From positions 1 through 64,000 of the forward strand of contig DASPKU010000015.1 in assembly GCA_035627955.1 (NCBI GenBank): a stretch of DNA of 64,000 nucleotides, in the 5' to 3' direction. The number at the start of each line of letters is the position of its first letter. The first letter of the stretch is position 1. Under the pieces are notes generated by a model. That model made no database searches, was not told the DNA's origin, and saw only the letters and a list, made by a program, of their open reading frames with translations. Below are positions 1 through 8,031 of this stretch, in pieces. The translations under genes were made by a program, and so were the position numbers. This DNA comes from Phycisphaerales bacterium (GTDB lineage Bacteria; Planctomycetota; Phycisphaerae; Phycisphaerales; UBA1924).

Positions 1-584
1 GTCGGCTTGGCCTCGAGCTGCTGCGAAGGGCGGGCGCTCGGCGTTGCTGCCGCGGGCTGCGCGGCCGGGGCGTTATAAATGGTCTCGAGCAGCGCGGCCC
101 CCACCTTGGCCGAGTCGGCGGGCGGGGGCGGCGTGGGGTCCGCGGCACTCGCGGTGATGGCGGCCGCGGTGGCGCCGGCCGGTGCGTTCCGGGGCGGGAG
201 CGACATCGAGGTGCGGGAGACGAGGTCCTCCACCTTGACAGGGCGGACCTGCACGGTGGGCGTCTCGCCGAGGGCCGCGGGGGCTTCGACCTTGGTGAAG
301 GCCTCGGCGATGAACTCTTCCGGGGCTGCGCGGCGGGGCGGCTTCTGGGCGGTGGCGGTCGCGCCGGTCGTGGCAGTGCTCTTCGCAGCGGGCTTGAGCG
401 TGGGACCGCGGGCGGACATCGAGTCCGCGGCCGTGACCTCGATGACCTGCTTGCCACCGATGCCCATGACGGCGCCGACCTTGTAGGCCCGCGTGTGCAG
501 GATGACCGCGTCCTTGCCCAGGTCCTTCTTGACCTCGGCGAGGGCTTGGGCCATCGACGGTGCGCGGTAGGTCTTGAGGTTCAT
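1..584 (-). CDS. flhF: FlhF, flagellar biosynthesis GTPase (N-terminal part, cut by window edge)
   Basis: Only the first 194 codons are present; the 3' part, including the SRP-type GTPase domain, lies beyond base 1. The protein opens MNLKTYRAPSMAQALAEVKK and continues with DLGKDAVILHTRAYKVG, which is the conserved N-terminal B domain of FlhF. After residue 55 comes a low-complexity Ala/Pro/Thr-rich linker, as is usual between the B domain and the GTPase. FlhF is a membrane-associated SRP-family GTPase that sets flagellar position and number. It is the last visible gene of the flagellar operon, downstream of flhA and separated from it by a CACAGAG palindrome. The ATG at 584 is the only start that gives the conserved N-terminus. 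Confidence 0.9.
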   Translation of the reverse strand, partial: MNLKTYRAPSMAQALAEVKKDLGKDAVILHTRAYKVGAVMGIGGKQVIEVTAADSMSARGPTLKPAAKSTATTGATATAQKPPRRAAPEEFIAEAFTKVEAPAALGETPTVQVRPVKVEDLVSRTSMSLPPRNAPAGATAAAITASAADPTPPPPADSAKVGAALLETIYNAPAAQPAAATPSARPSQQLEAKP

Positions 585-740
585 GGTCCGTCCGTGGACG
601 CTGCGGGTGAGAGCTCCCTCCTGGAGCCGTGCGCGGGAGTGTACCGCGATCGCGCAGAATCAACCAGAGGCAATCGTGGGTTTTTCGCGGTTCCTGCGCG
701 GGGAGTCTGCGATTGTGGAAAACGTCTCGGATCGCGGAGG

Positions 741-863
741 GAAGCAGAACACAGAGGGAACAGAGGTGGGAAACGGAGCCACACGGAGAAGGATCATGGA
801 TCGGATCCTGTCTTTCACCTCTGTTCCCTCCGTCTCAGCTCTGTGCGCTCTGTGTTCTGCCTT
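741..863. repeat. CACAGAG palindromic element A, flhA-flhF spacer
   Basis: Imperfect inverted repeat filling the spacer. Bases 756-768 (GGGAACAGAGGTG) pair perfectly with 816-828, and 744-756 (GCAGAACACAGAG) pair with 847-859. The element ends directly at the flhA stop codon. It shares the repeated heptamer CACAGAG with four other elements in the window. Confidence 0.85.
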
Positions 864-3017
864 TCAGGCCGCAGCGCCCGCCATCGCCCGCTCGTCCACC
901 GGCGGCGAGACCAGGGCCATCGACTCCACCTCGACGCCGCTCACGACCTCGTTGTAGCCGAGCACCGCCACCGTGGGCAGGTGGGGGTCGAGGAGCTGCT
1001 TGACCACCGCCCGCACCGGCGGGCTGGCGATGACGACCGGCGGGTGGCCGGCGGTGATGACCTTCTGCAGCGCGGTGATGACCGCGTCGGCGATGCGCGA
1101 GGCGACGCGCGAGGGCATGTTGACCGTGGTGCCCGCGGCCCCGCGGTCGATGTAGGCGTTGATCTGGTCCTCCAGCGCGGGGTCGAGCGTGACGCAGACC
1201 ATGCGCGGGACGCCGCGCTCGGTGGGCGCGGAGTACTGCTGGCAGATGGTGCGGCGCAGGGCATTCCTGACGTACTCGGTGAGCACCTCGACGTCCCGGG
1301 TCTTGCTGCCCCACTCGGCCAGGGTTTCCAGGATCGTCTCGAGGTCGCGGATGGGCACGCGCTCGCGGAGCAGGGCCTGCAGGATCTTCTGCAGCTCGAC
1401 GGGCTTGACGATCGCCGGCACCGTCTCCTCGATGAGCTTGGGCGCCTTGGCCTTGAGCTGCTCGAGCAGGTTGTTGACCTCGTCGCGCGTCAGCAGCTCG
1501 TCGGCGTGCTTGCGCACGATCTCGGTGATGTGCGTCGCCAGCACGCTGGTGGGGTCCACCACCGTGTAGTTCATGGTCTCGGCCCGCATGCGCAAGGCGG
1601 GGTCGATCCACCACGCGTCCAGGCCGAAGGCGGGCTCCTTGGTGGCCTCGCCGTCAATCCTGCCGGACGCGATGCCGGAGTCCATGGCCATCAGCTTGCC
1701 GGGCTTGGTGACGCCGGTGGCGATGGGGTTGCCGCGGATCTTCACGCGGTACTCCGTCGAGCTCAGCTGCATGTTGTCGCGGATGCGCACGGGCGGCATC
1801 ACGAGGCCCAGCTCCACAGCCAGCTGGCGGCGGATGGCGGTGATGCGGTCGAGCAGGTCGCCGCCCTGGGCGGTGTCCACCAGCGAAACGAGGGCGTAGC
1901 CGACCTCGAGTTCGAGCGTGTCCACCTTGAGCAGCTGCTCCACCGGCGGCGGTTCGGGCTTCTGTGCTGCGGGCGCGGCCGCCTTCTTCTCCTGCTCCAC
2001 CTTCTTCTGCGTCCGCATCATCATGTACGCGAGCCCGCCGAGGCCGCCCGCGCACGCGAGCAGCGGCAGCGCCGGCAGGGGCGTGAAGGCGAGGGCCGCC
2101 AGAAAGCCCGCGGTGATCATGAGGCCCCTGGGCTGGCTGATGACCTGGTCGGCCAGCTCGCTGCCCAGCTCCGCCTTGCTGCCGCTGCGCGTCACGATCA
2201 ACGCGGACGCGATGGCGATCACGAAGCTGGGGATCTGGGCCGTGAGGCCGTCGCCGATCGTGAGCTTGGTGAACACCTCGGCGGTCTGGCCCGCCTCCCA
2301 GCCGCGGGAGATGATGCCCACGCCAAAGCCGCCCGCGACGTTGATGGCGGTGATGATGAGGCCGGCGATGGCGTCGCCACGCACGAACTTGGAGGCGCCG
2401 TCCATGGCGCCGAAGAAGTCGGCCTCCTGGCTGACCCGCTCACGCCGCCTGCGGGCCTCCTTCTCGTCGATGTTGCCGGCGTTGAGGTCGGCGTCGATGG
2501 CCATCTGCTTGCCGGGCATGGCGTCGAGGGTGAACCGGGCCGCGACCTCGGAGATGCGCGTGGCGCCCTTAGTGATCACCATGAACTGCACGATGACCAT
2601 GATCAGGAAGATCACGATGCCCACGAAGAGCGAGTCGCCCGCGACGAAGTTGCCGAAGGCCATGATGACGTGGCCCGCGACGGTGGCGGCCTCCTCGGGC
2701 GTGCTGGCGTCCGCGGTCAGGATCAGCCGCGTGCTGGCGATGTTGAGCACCAGCCGGAACAGCGTCGTGCCCAGCAGCAGGCTGGGGAACACCGAAAAGT
2801 CCAGCGGGTGGCTCATGTAGAGCGTGGTGAGCAGGATGACCAGCGACAGCGCGATGTTGAGCGCGATCAGCACGTCCATCATCACCGGCGGCATCGGCAC
2901 CAGCAGCACGGCCATCATGGCCACGAACCCCACGGGCACGATGTAGCCGCGGTACTCCTTGATCTTCAGGAGCCAGGCTGGGAAGAGGTTGTTGTTCGTG
3001 GCTGTGAGCGCGGCCAT
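864..3017 (-). CDS. flhA: FlhA, flagellar type III export gate protein
   Basis: 717 residues, the usual FlhA length. The N-terminal half (about residues 20-320) carries several hydrophobic membrane segments with the FHIPEP-family motifs VRGDAIAG and LTAQIPSFVIAIASALIVTR. The C-terminal half, after an Ala/Pro/Lys-rich linker near residue 330-350, is the soluble cytoplasmic domain that binds export chaperones and substrates. FlhA forms the nonameric ring of the flagellar export gate and couples proton motive force to secretion. It follows flhB in the operon. The start MAALTATNNN precedes the first membrane segment at the expected distance. Confidence 0.97.
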   Translation of the reverse strand: MAALTATNNNLFPAWLLKIKEYRGYIVPVGFVAMMAVLLVPMPPVMMDVLIALNIALSLVILLTTLYMSHPLDFSVFPSLLLGTTLFRLVLNIASTRLILTADASTPEEAATVAGHVIMAFGNFVAGDSLFVGIVIFLIMVIVQFMVITKGATRISEVAARFTLDAMPGKQMAIDADLNAGNIDEKEARRRRERVSQEADFFGAMDGASKFVRGDAIAGLIITAINVAGGFGVGIISRGWEAGQTAEVFTKLTIGDGLTAQIPSFVIAIASALIVTRSGSKAELGSELADQVISQPRGLMITAGFLAALAFTPLPALPLLACAGGLGGLAYMMMRTQKKVEQEKKAAAPAAQKPEPPPVEQLLKVDTLELEVGYALVSLVDTAQGGDLLDRITAIRRQLAVELGLVMPPVRIRDNMQLSSTEYRVKIRGNPIATGVTKPGKLMAMDSGIASGRIDGEATKEPAFGLDAWWIDPALRMRAETMNYTVVDPTSVLATHITEIVRKHADELLTRDEVNNLLEQLKAKAPKLIEETVPAIVKPVELQKILQALLRERVPIRDLETILETLAEWGSKTRDVEVLTEYVRNALRRTICQQYSAPTERGVPRMVCVTLDPALEDQINAYIDRGAAGTTVNMPSRVASRIADAVITALQKVITAGHPPVVIASPPVRAVVKQLLDPHLPTVAVLGYNEVVSGVEVESMALVSPPVDERAMAGAAA

Positions 3018-3045
3018 GGGTTCTGGTTATCCGGCGCGGAGCGGG

Positions 3046-3153
3046 GTTTGAAACACAGAGAACACAGAGAGCACAGAGCAAGGCACTTGATTAATCATCC
3101 CGTTCATTCGCTTTCTGTTCATTGTTTTGTTCCGTGCGCTCTGTGTTTCCAAC
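3046..3153. repeat. CACAGAG palindromic element B, flhB-flhA spacer
   Basis: The left arm at 3046-3078 contains three CACAGAG heptamers (AAACACAGAG, AACACAGAG, GCACAGAG). The right arm at 3134-3153 is the reverse complement of its outer part (CTCTGTGTTTCCAAC). The core between them is A+T-rich, unlike the surrounding genes. Confidence 0.85.
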
Positions 3154-3155
3154 TC

Positions 3156-4217
3156 CTACGCGGCCTTCGATTCCAGCCGGTACACGTACGCCAGCAGCTC
3201 CGCAATCGCCTGGTAGAATTCCGGTGAAACTTCCTGGCCGACCTCGACGCCCGCGTACAGGGCCCGCGCCAGTGGCGGGCGCTCGACGATCGGGACCTTG
3301 TGGATCATCGCGAGCTGGCGGATCCGCATGGCCATGTGGTCCACACCCTTTGCCACGACGCGCGGGGCCCGCATGGTCTTCTCGTCGTACTGGATCGCGA
3401 TCGAGTAGTGCGTGGGGTTGGTGACGATCACGTCGGCCTTGGGGACCGCGGCCGCGACGCGCTGCATGGCCATGTCCCGCATGAGCTTCATGCGGCGGCC
3501 CTTGACCTGCGGGTCGCCGTCCATGTTGCGGCGCTCGTCCTTGACCTCCTCCTTGGTCATCTTGAGGTCCTGCGTGTGCTGCCACTTCTGGTAGAGGAAG
3601 TCCGCCGCTCCGATGACGAGCAGCAGGGCCAGCAGCCAGATCGCGAGCTCGACGACGAGCTTCACCATGAGCGCTACGCCGGTGAACGTGTCCAGCAGCG
3701 GCAGGCCCGCGACGACGGCGAGCTTGTTCTTGAGGTAGAGCCACGCGACGGTCGTCACCACCACCAGCTTGAGCACATTCATGCCGGTCTTGGCGAGGTT
3801 GCGCCTGGAGAGGAGCCGCCCGAAGCCGGTGATGGGGTTGAGGCGGTCGAACTTGGGCATGAGGGGCTGCGTGGTGAACAGCAGGCCGAACTGCACGATG
3901 TGGCTCATGGCCGCGACCACGGCGATCAAGCCGATGACCGGCGTCATCGCAAGCACGGTCTCCCAGGTGATGGTCACGAGCAGCTGGCCCATGTCCCTGG
4001 GGTCGAGGTTCCCCCCAGGGTTGGTCAGCACGTTGCGCATGACGGCCGTCATGGCGCGGATGATGGCCCCGCCGAAGATCATGAGCAGGATCACGCCGCC
4101 GATGAGGTCGATCGCGGCCGCGAGGTCCTGGCTCTTGGCGACCTGCCCCTTGCCGCGGGCGTCCTCGAGCTTGCGCCCGCTGGGTGCCTCTGTTTTTTCT
4201 CCGAGGTCGTCGGCCAT
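3156..4217 (-). CDS. flhB: FlhB, export gate protein and substrate-specificity switch
   Basis: 353 residues, typical for FlhB. The basic N-terminus (GEKTEAPSGRKLEDARGKGQ) is the classic FlhB opening. Four hydrophobic membrane segments follow between about residues 32 and 215. The cytoplasmic domain carries the autocleavage motif NPTH at about residue 267, followed by VVAKGVDHMAMRIRQLA and the conserved ERPPLARALY. Self-cleavage between N and P switches export from hook-type to filament-type substrates. FliK in the same operon is the usual partner in that switch. Confidence 0.97.
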   Translation of the reverse strand: MADDLGEKTEAPSGRKLEDARGKGQVAKSQDLAAAIDLIGGVILLMIFGGAIIRAMTAVMRNVLTNPGGNLDPRDMGQLLVTITWETVLAMTPVIGLIAVVAAMSHIVQFGLLFTTQPLMPKFDRLNPITGFGRLLSRRNLAKTGMNVLKLVVVTTVAWLYLKNKLAVVAGLPLLDTFTGVALMVKLVVELAIWLLALLLVIGAADFLYQKWQHTQDLKMTKEEVKDERRNMDGDPQVKGRRMKLMRDMAMQRVAAAVPKADVIVTNPTHYSIAIQYDEKTMRAPRVVAKGVDHMAMRIRQLAMIHKVPIVERPPLARALYAGVEVGQEVSPEFYQAIAELLAYVYRLESKAA

Positions 4218-4229
4218 GGTGGAGACCTA

Positions 4230-4408
4230 AAGGCAGAACACAGAGGGACGGTGGGGGACGGAGAGAACAGAGAAGGAATCTGAATAGGAAGACATTGCGT
4301 TGTCGCGCTGCGTTCTCTGGAGCTTCTGTTCTTTTCTTTCTGCTTCCATTCCCTGCCTCTCCTCCGTGTGGCTCTGTCCCATCTCTGTGCCCTCTGTGTT
4401 CGGCCTTC
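4230..4408. repeat. CACAGAG palindromic element C, fliR-flhB spacer
   Basis: The outer arms AGGCAGAACACAGAGGG (4231-4247) and CCCTCTGTGTTCGGCCTT (4390-4407) are near-perfect reverse complements. This is the longest of the five elements. The central part is purine-rich on the left and pyrimidine-rich on the right. It fills most of the spacer between the fliR stop and the flhB start. Confidence 0.8.
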
Positions 4409-4415
4409 TCTGGTT

Positions 4416-5204
4416 CTAGAGCGATGCGACCCAGCCACGGATGTCGGAGAGCACGCGCATAATCTCGTCGCCCACGGCGTCCCTGATCGCGTACAGCGCG
4501 AAGGTGAGCATGAGCAGCCCCGCCACAATTTTGATCGCGAAGCCAACGGACAGCACGTTGAGCTGCGGCATCGTCTTGCCCACGACACCCAGCACCACGA
4601 TGATGAGCAGGATGATGGCGGTGACGGGCGCGGACACGCGGATAGCGAGCTCAAAGCCGCTGCTGAGCGTGCCCACGAAGAGGTCCAGGGGGGTCTGCGA
4701 GACCTGGAAGCCGCCGAGCGGCACGTTCTTGAACGAGTCGATGACGCCGCAAAACAGTCTTTCGAGGCCGCCAGCCGCGACGAAGATGCCGGCGCCGATG
4801 TAGTAGATGAGCTGGCCGAGGATGTCGGTCTCGAAGTCGGCGTCGGGGTTGTACACCTTGGCCAGCCCCATGCCCATGTTCTGCCCCGCGATGATGCCCG
4901 ACATCTCGAGCGACAGCAGCGGGATCGCGGCGATGCCGCCGATGGCGACGCCCACGAGGCTCTCGGTTACGATGAGCGGGACGAGGCCGAAGAGGTCGGT
5001 AGGCACCTCCGCCATGGTCAGCGACGGCGAGACGATGGGGAAGATGGCCGCGGCCAGCATGAGCACGAGCAGGGCCTTGAAGCGGCGCGGGATCATGATG
5101 TTGACCAGCAGCGGGGCCATGACGAACACCCCCGCGAGGCGGAAGGCCACGAGCGTGTACGGCACCACGCGGGCGAGAAGGGGGTTGATGTCTTGCGAGT
5201 CCAT
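4416..5204 (-). CDS. fliR: FliR, flagellar export gate membrane protein
   Basis: 262 residues, normal for FliR. It is almost entirely hydrophobic, with about six membrane segments, and opens with the family-typical LVAFRLAGVFVMAPL and PRRFKALLVLMLAA. FliR joins FliP and FliQ in the helical export-gate core within the MS-ring. It sits between fliQ and flhB in the canonical fliP-Q-R-flhB-flhA order. The start MDSQDINPLL gives the short cytoplasmic or periplasmic lead seen in the family. Confidence 0.95.
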   Translation of the reverse strand: MDSQDINPLLARVVPYTLVAFRLAGVFVMAPLLVNIMIPRRFKALLVLMLAAAIFPIVSPSLTMAEVPTDLFGLVPLIVTESLVGVAIGGIAAIPLLSLEMSGIIAGQNMGMGLAKVYNPDADFETDILGQLIYYIGAGIFVAAGGLERLFCGVIDSFKNVPLGGFQVSQTPLDLFVGTLSSGFELAIRVSAPVTAIILLIIVVLGVVGKTMPQLNVLSVGFAIKIVAGLLMLTFALYAIRDAVGDEIMRVLSDIRGWVASL

Positions 5205-5212
5205 TGGGAACT

Positions 5213-5353
5213 AACCACAGAGGCACAGAGACACAGAGAAGACAAGGCAAAGAAAGGCGTGGATTGATACAGAGGCGGCTTGCATGTTCTTCTTTGTCCT
5301 GATCCGTCTTTTCCGTCTGCCTTTCTTCTCTGTGCCTCTGTGTCTCTGTGGTT
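5213..5353. repeat. CACAGAG palindromic element D, fliQ-fliR spacer
   Basis: The cleanest copy in the window. The left arm at 5213-5241 reads AACCACAGAGGCACAGAGAC onward and the right arm is at 5325-5353. The arms are 29 nt and match at 27 of 29 positions as reverse complements; the two mismatches arise from a G/A swap between heptamer copies. The core of 83 nt is unlike the cores of the other elements. Confidence 0.9.
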
Positions 5354-5363
5354 GACTTCCCTC

Positions 5364-5624
5364 CTAGCTGGTGAGCGAGAAGAGGCTGGCCGCGTACTCG
5401 ACGAGGCGCTGGGCGATCCATGGGATCAGCACGGCCGCGGCAACGACCATCACGACGATCTTGGGCACGAACGCGAGCGTCTGGTCCTGCACGCTCGTGA
5501 CCGACTGGAGCAGCGAGATGATCAGGCCCACCACGATGCCCGCGAGCAGGATGGGCGCGGCGATCTTCAGCGTGATGATCAACGCGGTGCGGACGAGTTC
5601 GACTGAGGATTCGTCGTAGTGCAT
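5364..5624 (-). CDS. fliQ: FliQ, flagellar export gate small membrane protein
   Basis: 86 residues starting MHYDESSVEL, with two hydrophobic hairpin segments (about residues 13-38 and 52-75) and the conserved FliQ stretch between them (QSVTSVQDQTLAFVPKI). FliQ is a structural subunit of the FliPQR export gate. The frame stays open far upstream of this start, but that extension is antisense-like and overlaps fliP, so I use the ATG at 5624. It lies 68 nt downstream of the fliP stop, in canonical order. Confidence 0.95.
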   Translation of the reverse strand: MHYDESSVELVRTALIITLKIAAPILLAGIVVGLIISLLQSVTSVQDQTLAFVPKIVVMVVAAAVLIPWIAQRLVEYAASLFSLTS

Positions 5625-5692
5625 GGGAGAGAGCGAACAATGAAAAACGAGAACCGAAATGAGGAGAGCGCGGCCGTCGTCGCTTGGGTCTG

Positions 5693-7393
5693 CTAGCCAC
5701 TCCCTGTCTGTGCGAAGCTGTGCATCAGCCCCCCCACTACCAGCGTCCAGCCGTCCACCAGCACGAACAGCAGCAGCTTGAAGGGCAGCGAGATGAGCAC
5801 GGGCGGGAGCATCATCATGCTCATGGCGATGAGCATGGTGGAGATGACCATGTCGATGACGAGGAACGGCAGGTAGATGCGGAAGCCCATCAGGAACGCG
5901 GTCTTGAGCTCGCTGAGCATGTACGCGGGCACGAGCGAGATCATGTCCACGTCGGCGCGGCTGAGCTTCTCGGGCTCGCTGGTGTCCACGCCGCGGTACT
6001 CGAGGATCATGTAGAGGCTCGACCAGTTGCCGGTCGCCTCGATCTGGTTGAACATGAAGTCGCGGAGCGGCTGCTTGGCCTTGTTCCACAGCTCGTCGTA
6101 GTCCTTGATCTCGCCCTGGCGGTAGGGCACGATCGCCTCGGCGTTGATGCGGTCGAGCGTGGGCGCCATGACCAGCAGCGTCATGAAGAGGGCCAGCGCG
6201 GTCGTGACCTGCGGGGGCGGGACGCTCTGCGTGCCCATCGCCTGCCGCAGCAGCCCCAGCACGATCAGGATGCGCACGAAGCACGTGCACATCAGCATGA
6301 TCGAGGGCGCGAGCGCGACGACCGTCAGGACGACGAGGATGTTGAGCGCCGTCGAGAGGCCGGGCTTCTCGCCGTCGCTGCTGCTGGTGTTGCCGCCGGG
6401 CAGGACGCGCGCGGCGGAGTCGATCATCTGGAGCGGGTTCAGCGCGTCCGTCGCGGTCGTGGTTGGCAGCGAAAGCAGCGGCCCGGCGGGCGGGTTGACC
6501 GTGGGGTTCGTGACAGGCTGCACAGACGCCGGTGCGGCGTCGACCGGCGGGCCGACCTGGGCGGGCGCTGCGAGCGCGAACGCAGCTGTGGCGAGCGCGA
6601 CGGCCAGCGTGCGGAGCCTCATCGCGCCCCCCCCCGCCGCGGGCGTGCGCATCGTCTGGAGGCGCGAGCGGATCGCGCTGGGCTGGCGCTGCGTCGCATG
6701 CGGGCGCGCAGTGCTGGCGATGGCGGAAGCCGTCGGCTCGTCGGTGATCTCGACCCCAGCGGGCTCTTCGAGCGCGGCCGCTGCGGCCCGGTCGGAGGCC
6801 GAGAGCATGCCCTGGAACTTGCGGGCGAGCGTGTCGCCCTCCTCGTCGCGCACCTTGAGCAGGATCGACGCAACGTCCTCGGCGTCGGTGACCTCTGTGA
6901 GCGTGGTCATCGTCGTACCGCCAAGCTTGCCGCCACGCCCCTGGCACAGCAGCAGCACGCGCCGGTCCATCTTCAGCAGGATCAGCGTGCTGCCGCGCCC
7001 TACCGGGTAGCGGCCAAGGACTTCGAGGATCCCGGACGGCGCCCGCCCCCCCGCGCCCAGCGCGGCCATGAGCCCCCCACTGCGACGCGAGACAAGCCGC
7101 ACGGTGACGCCGAGCACGACGATCAGCGCAACAACCCCCGCGAGGGAGACAACGGTCTGCACTGTCGAGGCCGAGATGGAGGGCTCAGAGTTGCCGAGCG
7201 GCGCGGCCTCGGTCTTCTGCTTGGCTGCGGGGGCGAGGGGCTTGGACTCCGGCGAATCGGCGAGGGTGGCGGATGCGAGCACGAGGGCGACTGACGCGCC
7301 GAGCACCCGCACGAAGCGGCACGACCCGAAGACAGACCGTGCCCGTTCCACCTCGGGCGCTCTGCTGCGTGATTTCGTCTCCGCACGGGCCAT
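5693..7393 (-). CDS. fliP: FliO-FliP fusion as read (export gate proteins in one frame)
   Basis: One uninterrupted frame of 566 codons encodes both proteins. Residues 1-257 resemble FliO: a signal-like segment at about 29-46, a second membrane segment at about 77-102, then the soluble FliO domain with ILEVLGRYPVGRGSTLILLK. Residue 258 is an internal Met (codon at 6622) followed by a complete FliP. That part has its own signal peptide (MRLRTLAVALATAAFALAAP), the gate segment LMCTCFVRILIVLGLLRQAM, and the C-terminal hydrophobic pair. FliP alone would be 309 residues. The junction is a run of nine G in the mRNA just before the internal Met. With eight G, FliO would end in a TGA overlapping the FliP ATG (ATGA). 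The fusion may therefore be a one-base sequence error, slippage, or real. Confidence 0.85.
   Translation of the reverse strand: MARAETKSRSRAPEVERARSVFGSCRFVRVLGASVALVLASATLADSPESKPLAPAAKQKTEAAPLGNSEPSISASTVQTVVSLAGVVALIVVLGVTVRLVSRRSGGLMAALGAGGRAPSGILEVLGRYPVGRGSTLILLKMDRRVLLLCQGRGGKLGGTTMTTLTEVTDAEDVASILLKVRDEEGDTLARKFQGMLSASDRAAAAALEEPAGVEITDEPTASAIASTARPHATQRQPSAIRSRLQTMRTPAAGGGAMRLRTLAVALATAAFALAAPAQVGPPVDAAPASVQPVTNPTVNPPAGPLLSLPTTTATDALNPLQMIDSAARVLPGGNTSSSDGEKPGLSTALNILVVLTVVALAPSIMLMCTCFVRILIVLGLLRQAMGTQSVPPPQVTTALALFMTLLVMAPTLDRINAEAIVPYRQGEIKDYDELWNKAKQPLRDFMFNQIEATGNWSSLYMILEYRGVDTSEPEKLSRADVDMISLVPAYMLSELKTAFLMGFRIYLPFLVIDMVISTMLIAMSMMMLPPVLISLPFKLLLFVLVDGWTLVVGGLMHSFAQTGSG
6627..6635 (-). 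other. G9 homopolymer at the fliO-fliP junction
   Basis: Nine consecutive C on the plus strand, so G9 in the mRNA, 4 nt before the internal FliP ATG at 6622. The present length reads GGG GGG GGC GCG ATG, giving the fusion. One G fewer reads GGG GGG GCG CGA TGA, placing a stop across the FliP start. Confidence 0.8.
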
Positions 7394-7449
7394 CCTGGCG
7401 CTCGCGAGTAGTTTGGGCAGCTCCGCTGCCTTGCAGTTTCAGGGTGTGA

Positions 7450-7839
7450 TCAGCCGGCCTTGGCCGCGGGTTGCGGGGCCTCAGCGGCCGGCGCGACAAT
7501 CTCGTTGATTCGCACGCAGAAGTTATCGTTGAGGACGAGCACCTCGCCCCGCGCGACGTGGCGATCGTTGACGTAGACGTCCACCGGGTCGCCGGCGAGC
7601 TTGTCGAGCTCGACGACGGCGCCCTCGGAGAGCCGCAGCACGTCCTCGACCAGCATCCGCGTGCGGCCCAGCTCGATCTTGACGTTGAGGTTCACGTCCG
7701 ACAGCAGGTCGATCGCCTTGGGCGCGGGTGTGGACGCGGGCGTCGAAAAACTGGGGAGCGGCAGCGGCGCAGGTGCGCCCGCATCAGCTGCGGTCGGCGG
7801 TGCTCCGGGAGCGGGCATCGAAGGATCAGACTCGGCCAT
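7450..7839 (-). CDS. fliN: FliN, flagellar motor switch protein
   Basis: 129 residues from the ATG at 7839, which has AGGAGG six bases upstream; a further in-frame Met lies 14 codons earlier but lacks this support. The first 50 residues are Ala/Pro-rich. The rest is the SpoA (surface presentation of antigens) domain, with [39 protein letters not shown] and [14 protein letters not shown]. FliN forms the base of the C-ring and binds CheY-P and FliH. No FliM gene adjoins it; the gene upstream is fliL. Confidence 0.95.
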   Translation of the reverse strand: MAESDPSMPAPGAPPTAADAGAPAPLPLPSFSTPASTPAPKAIDLLSDVNLNVKIELGRTRMLVEDVLRLSEGAVVELDKLAGDPVDVYVNDRHVARGEVLVLNDNFCVRINEIVAPAAEAPQPAAKAG

Positions 7840-8031
7840 CCTGGCCTCCTGACAAAGACCCGCACCGCGCCGGCACGACATCCTGTCGATACGGCGTGGG
7901 GCGTTGTGGCTCCACCATCGGATATTGCGCGGCCCCCCCGGTACTTTTCGGCAGCGTCTGCGCGTGGTCCCATAAGCACGCGCAAGGCCTGCGCGCCTGT
8001 ACAGGGGAGTCGCTACCTCGGCGGCGCGGCG

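Noticed and set aside
495-3227. Very long plus-strand open frame of 910 codons opposite flhA
   Set aside because: It is antisense to flhA in high-G+C DNA, His/Arg/Gly-rich without any domain, and flhA on the minus strand is certain.
741-5353. CACAGAG repeats considered as a CRISPR array
   Set aside because: The heptamers occur as inverted pairs in separate spacers, with no evenly spaced direct repeats, no uniform spacers and no cas genes.
5684-7294. Plus-strand open frame opposite fliO-fliP
   Set aside because: His/Arg/Asp-rich antisense product with no domain; FliO and FliP are clear on the other strand.
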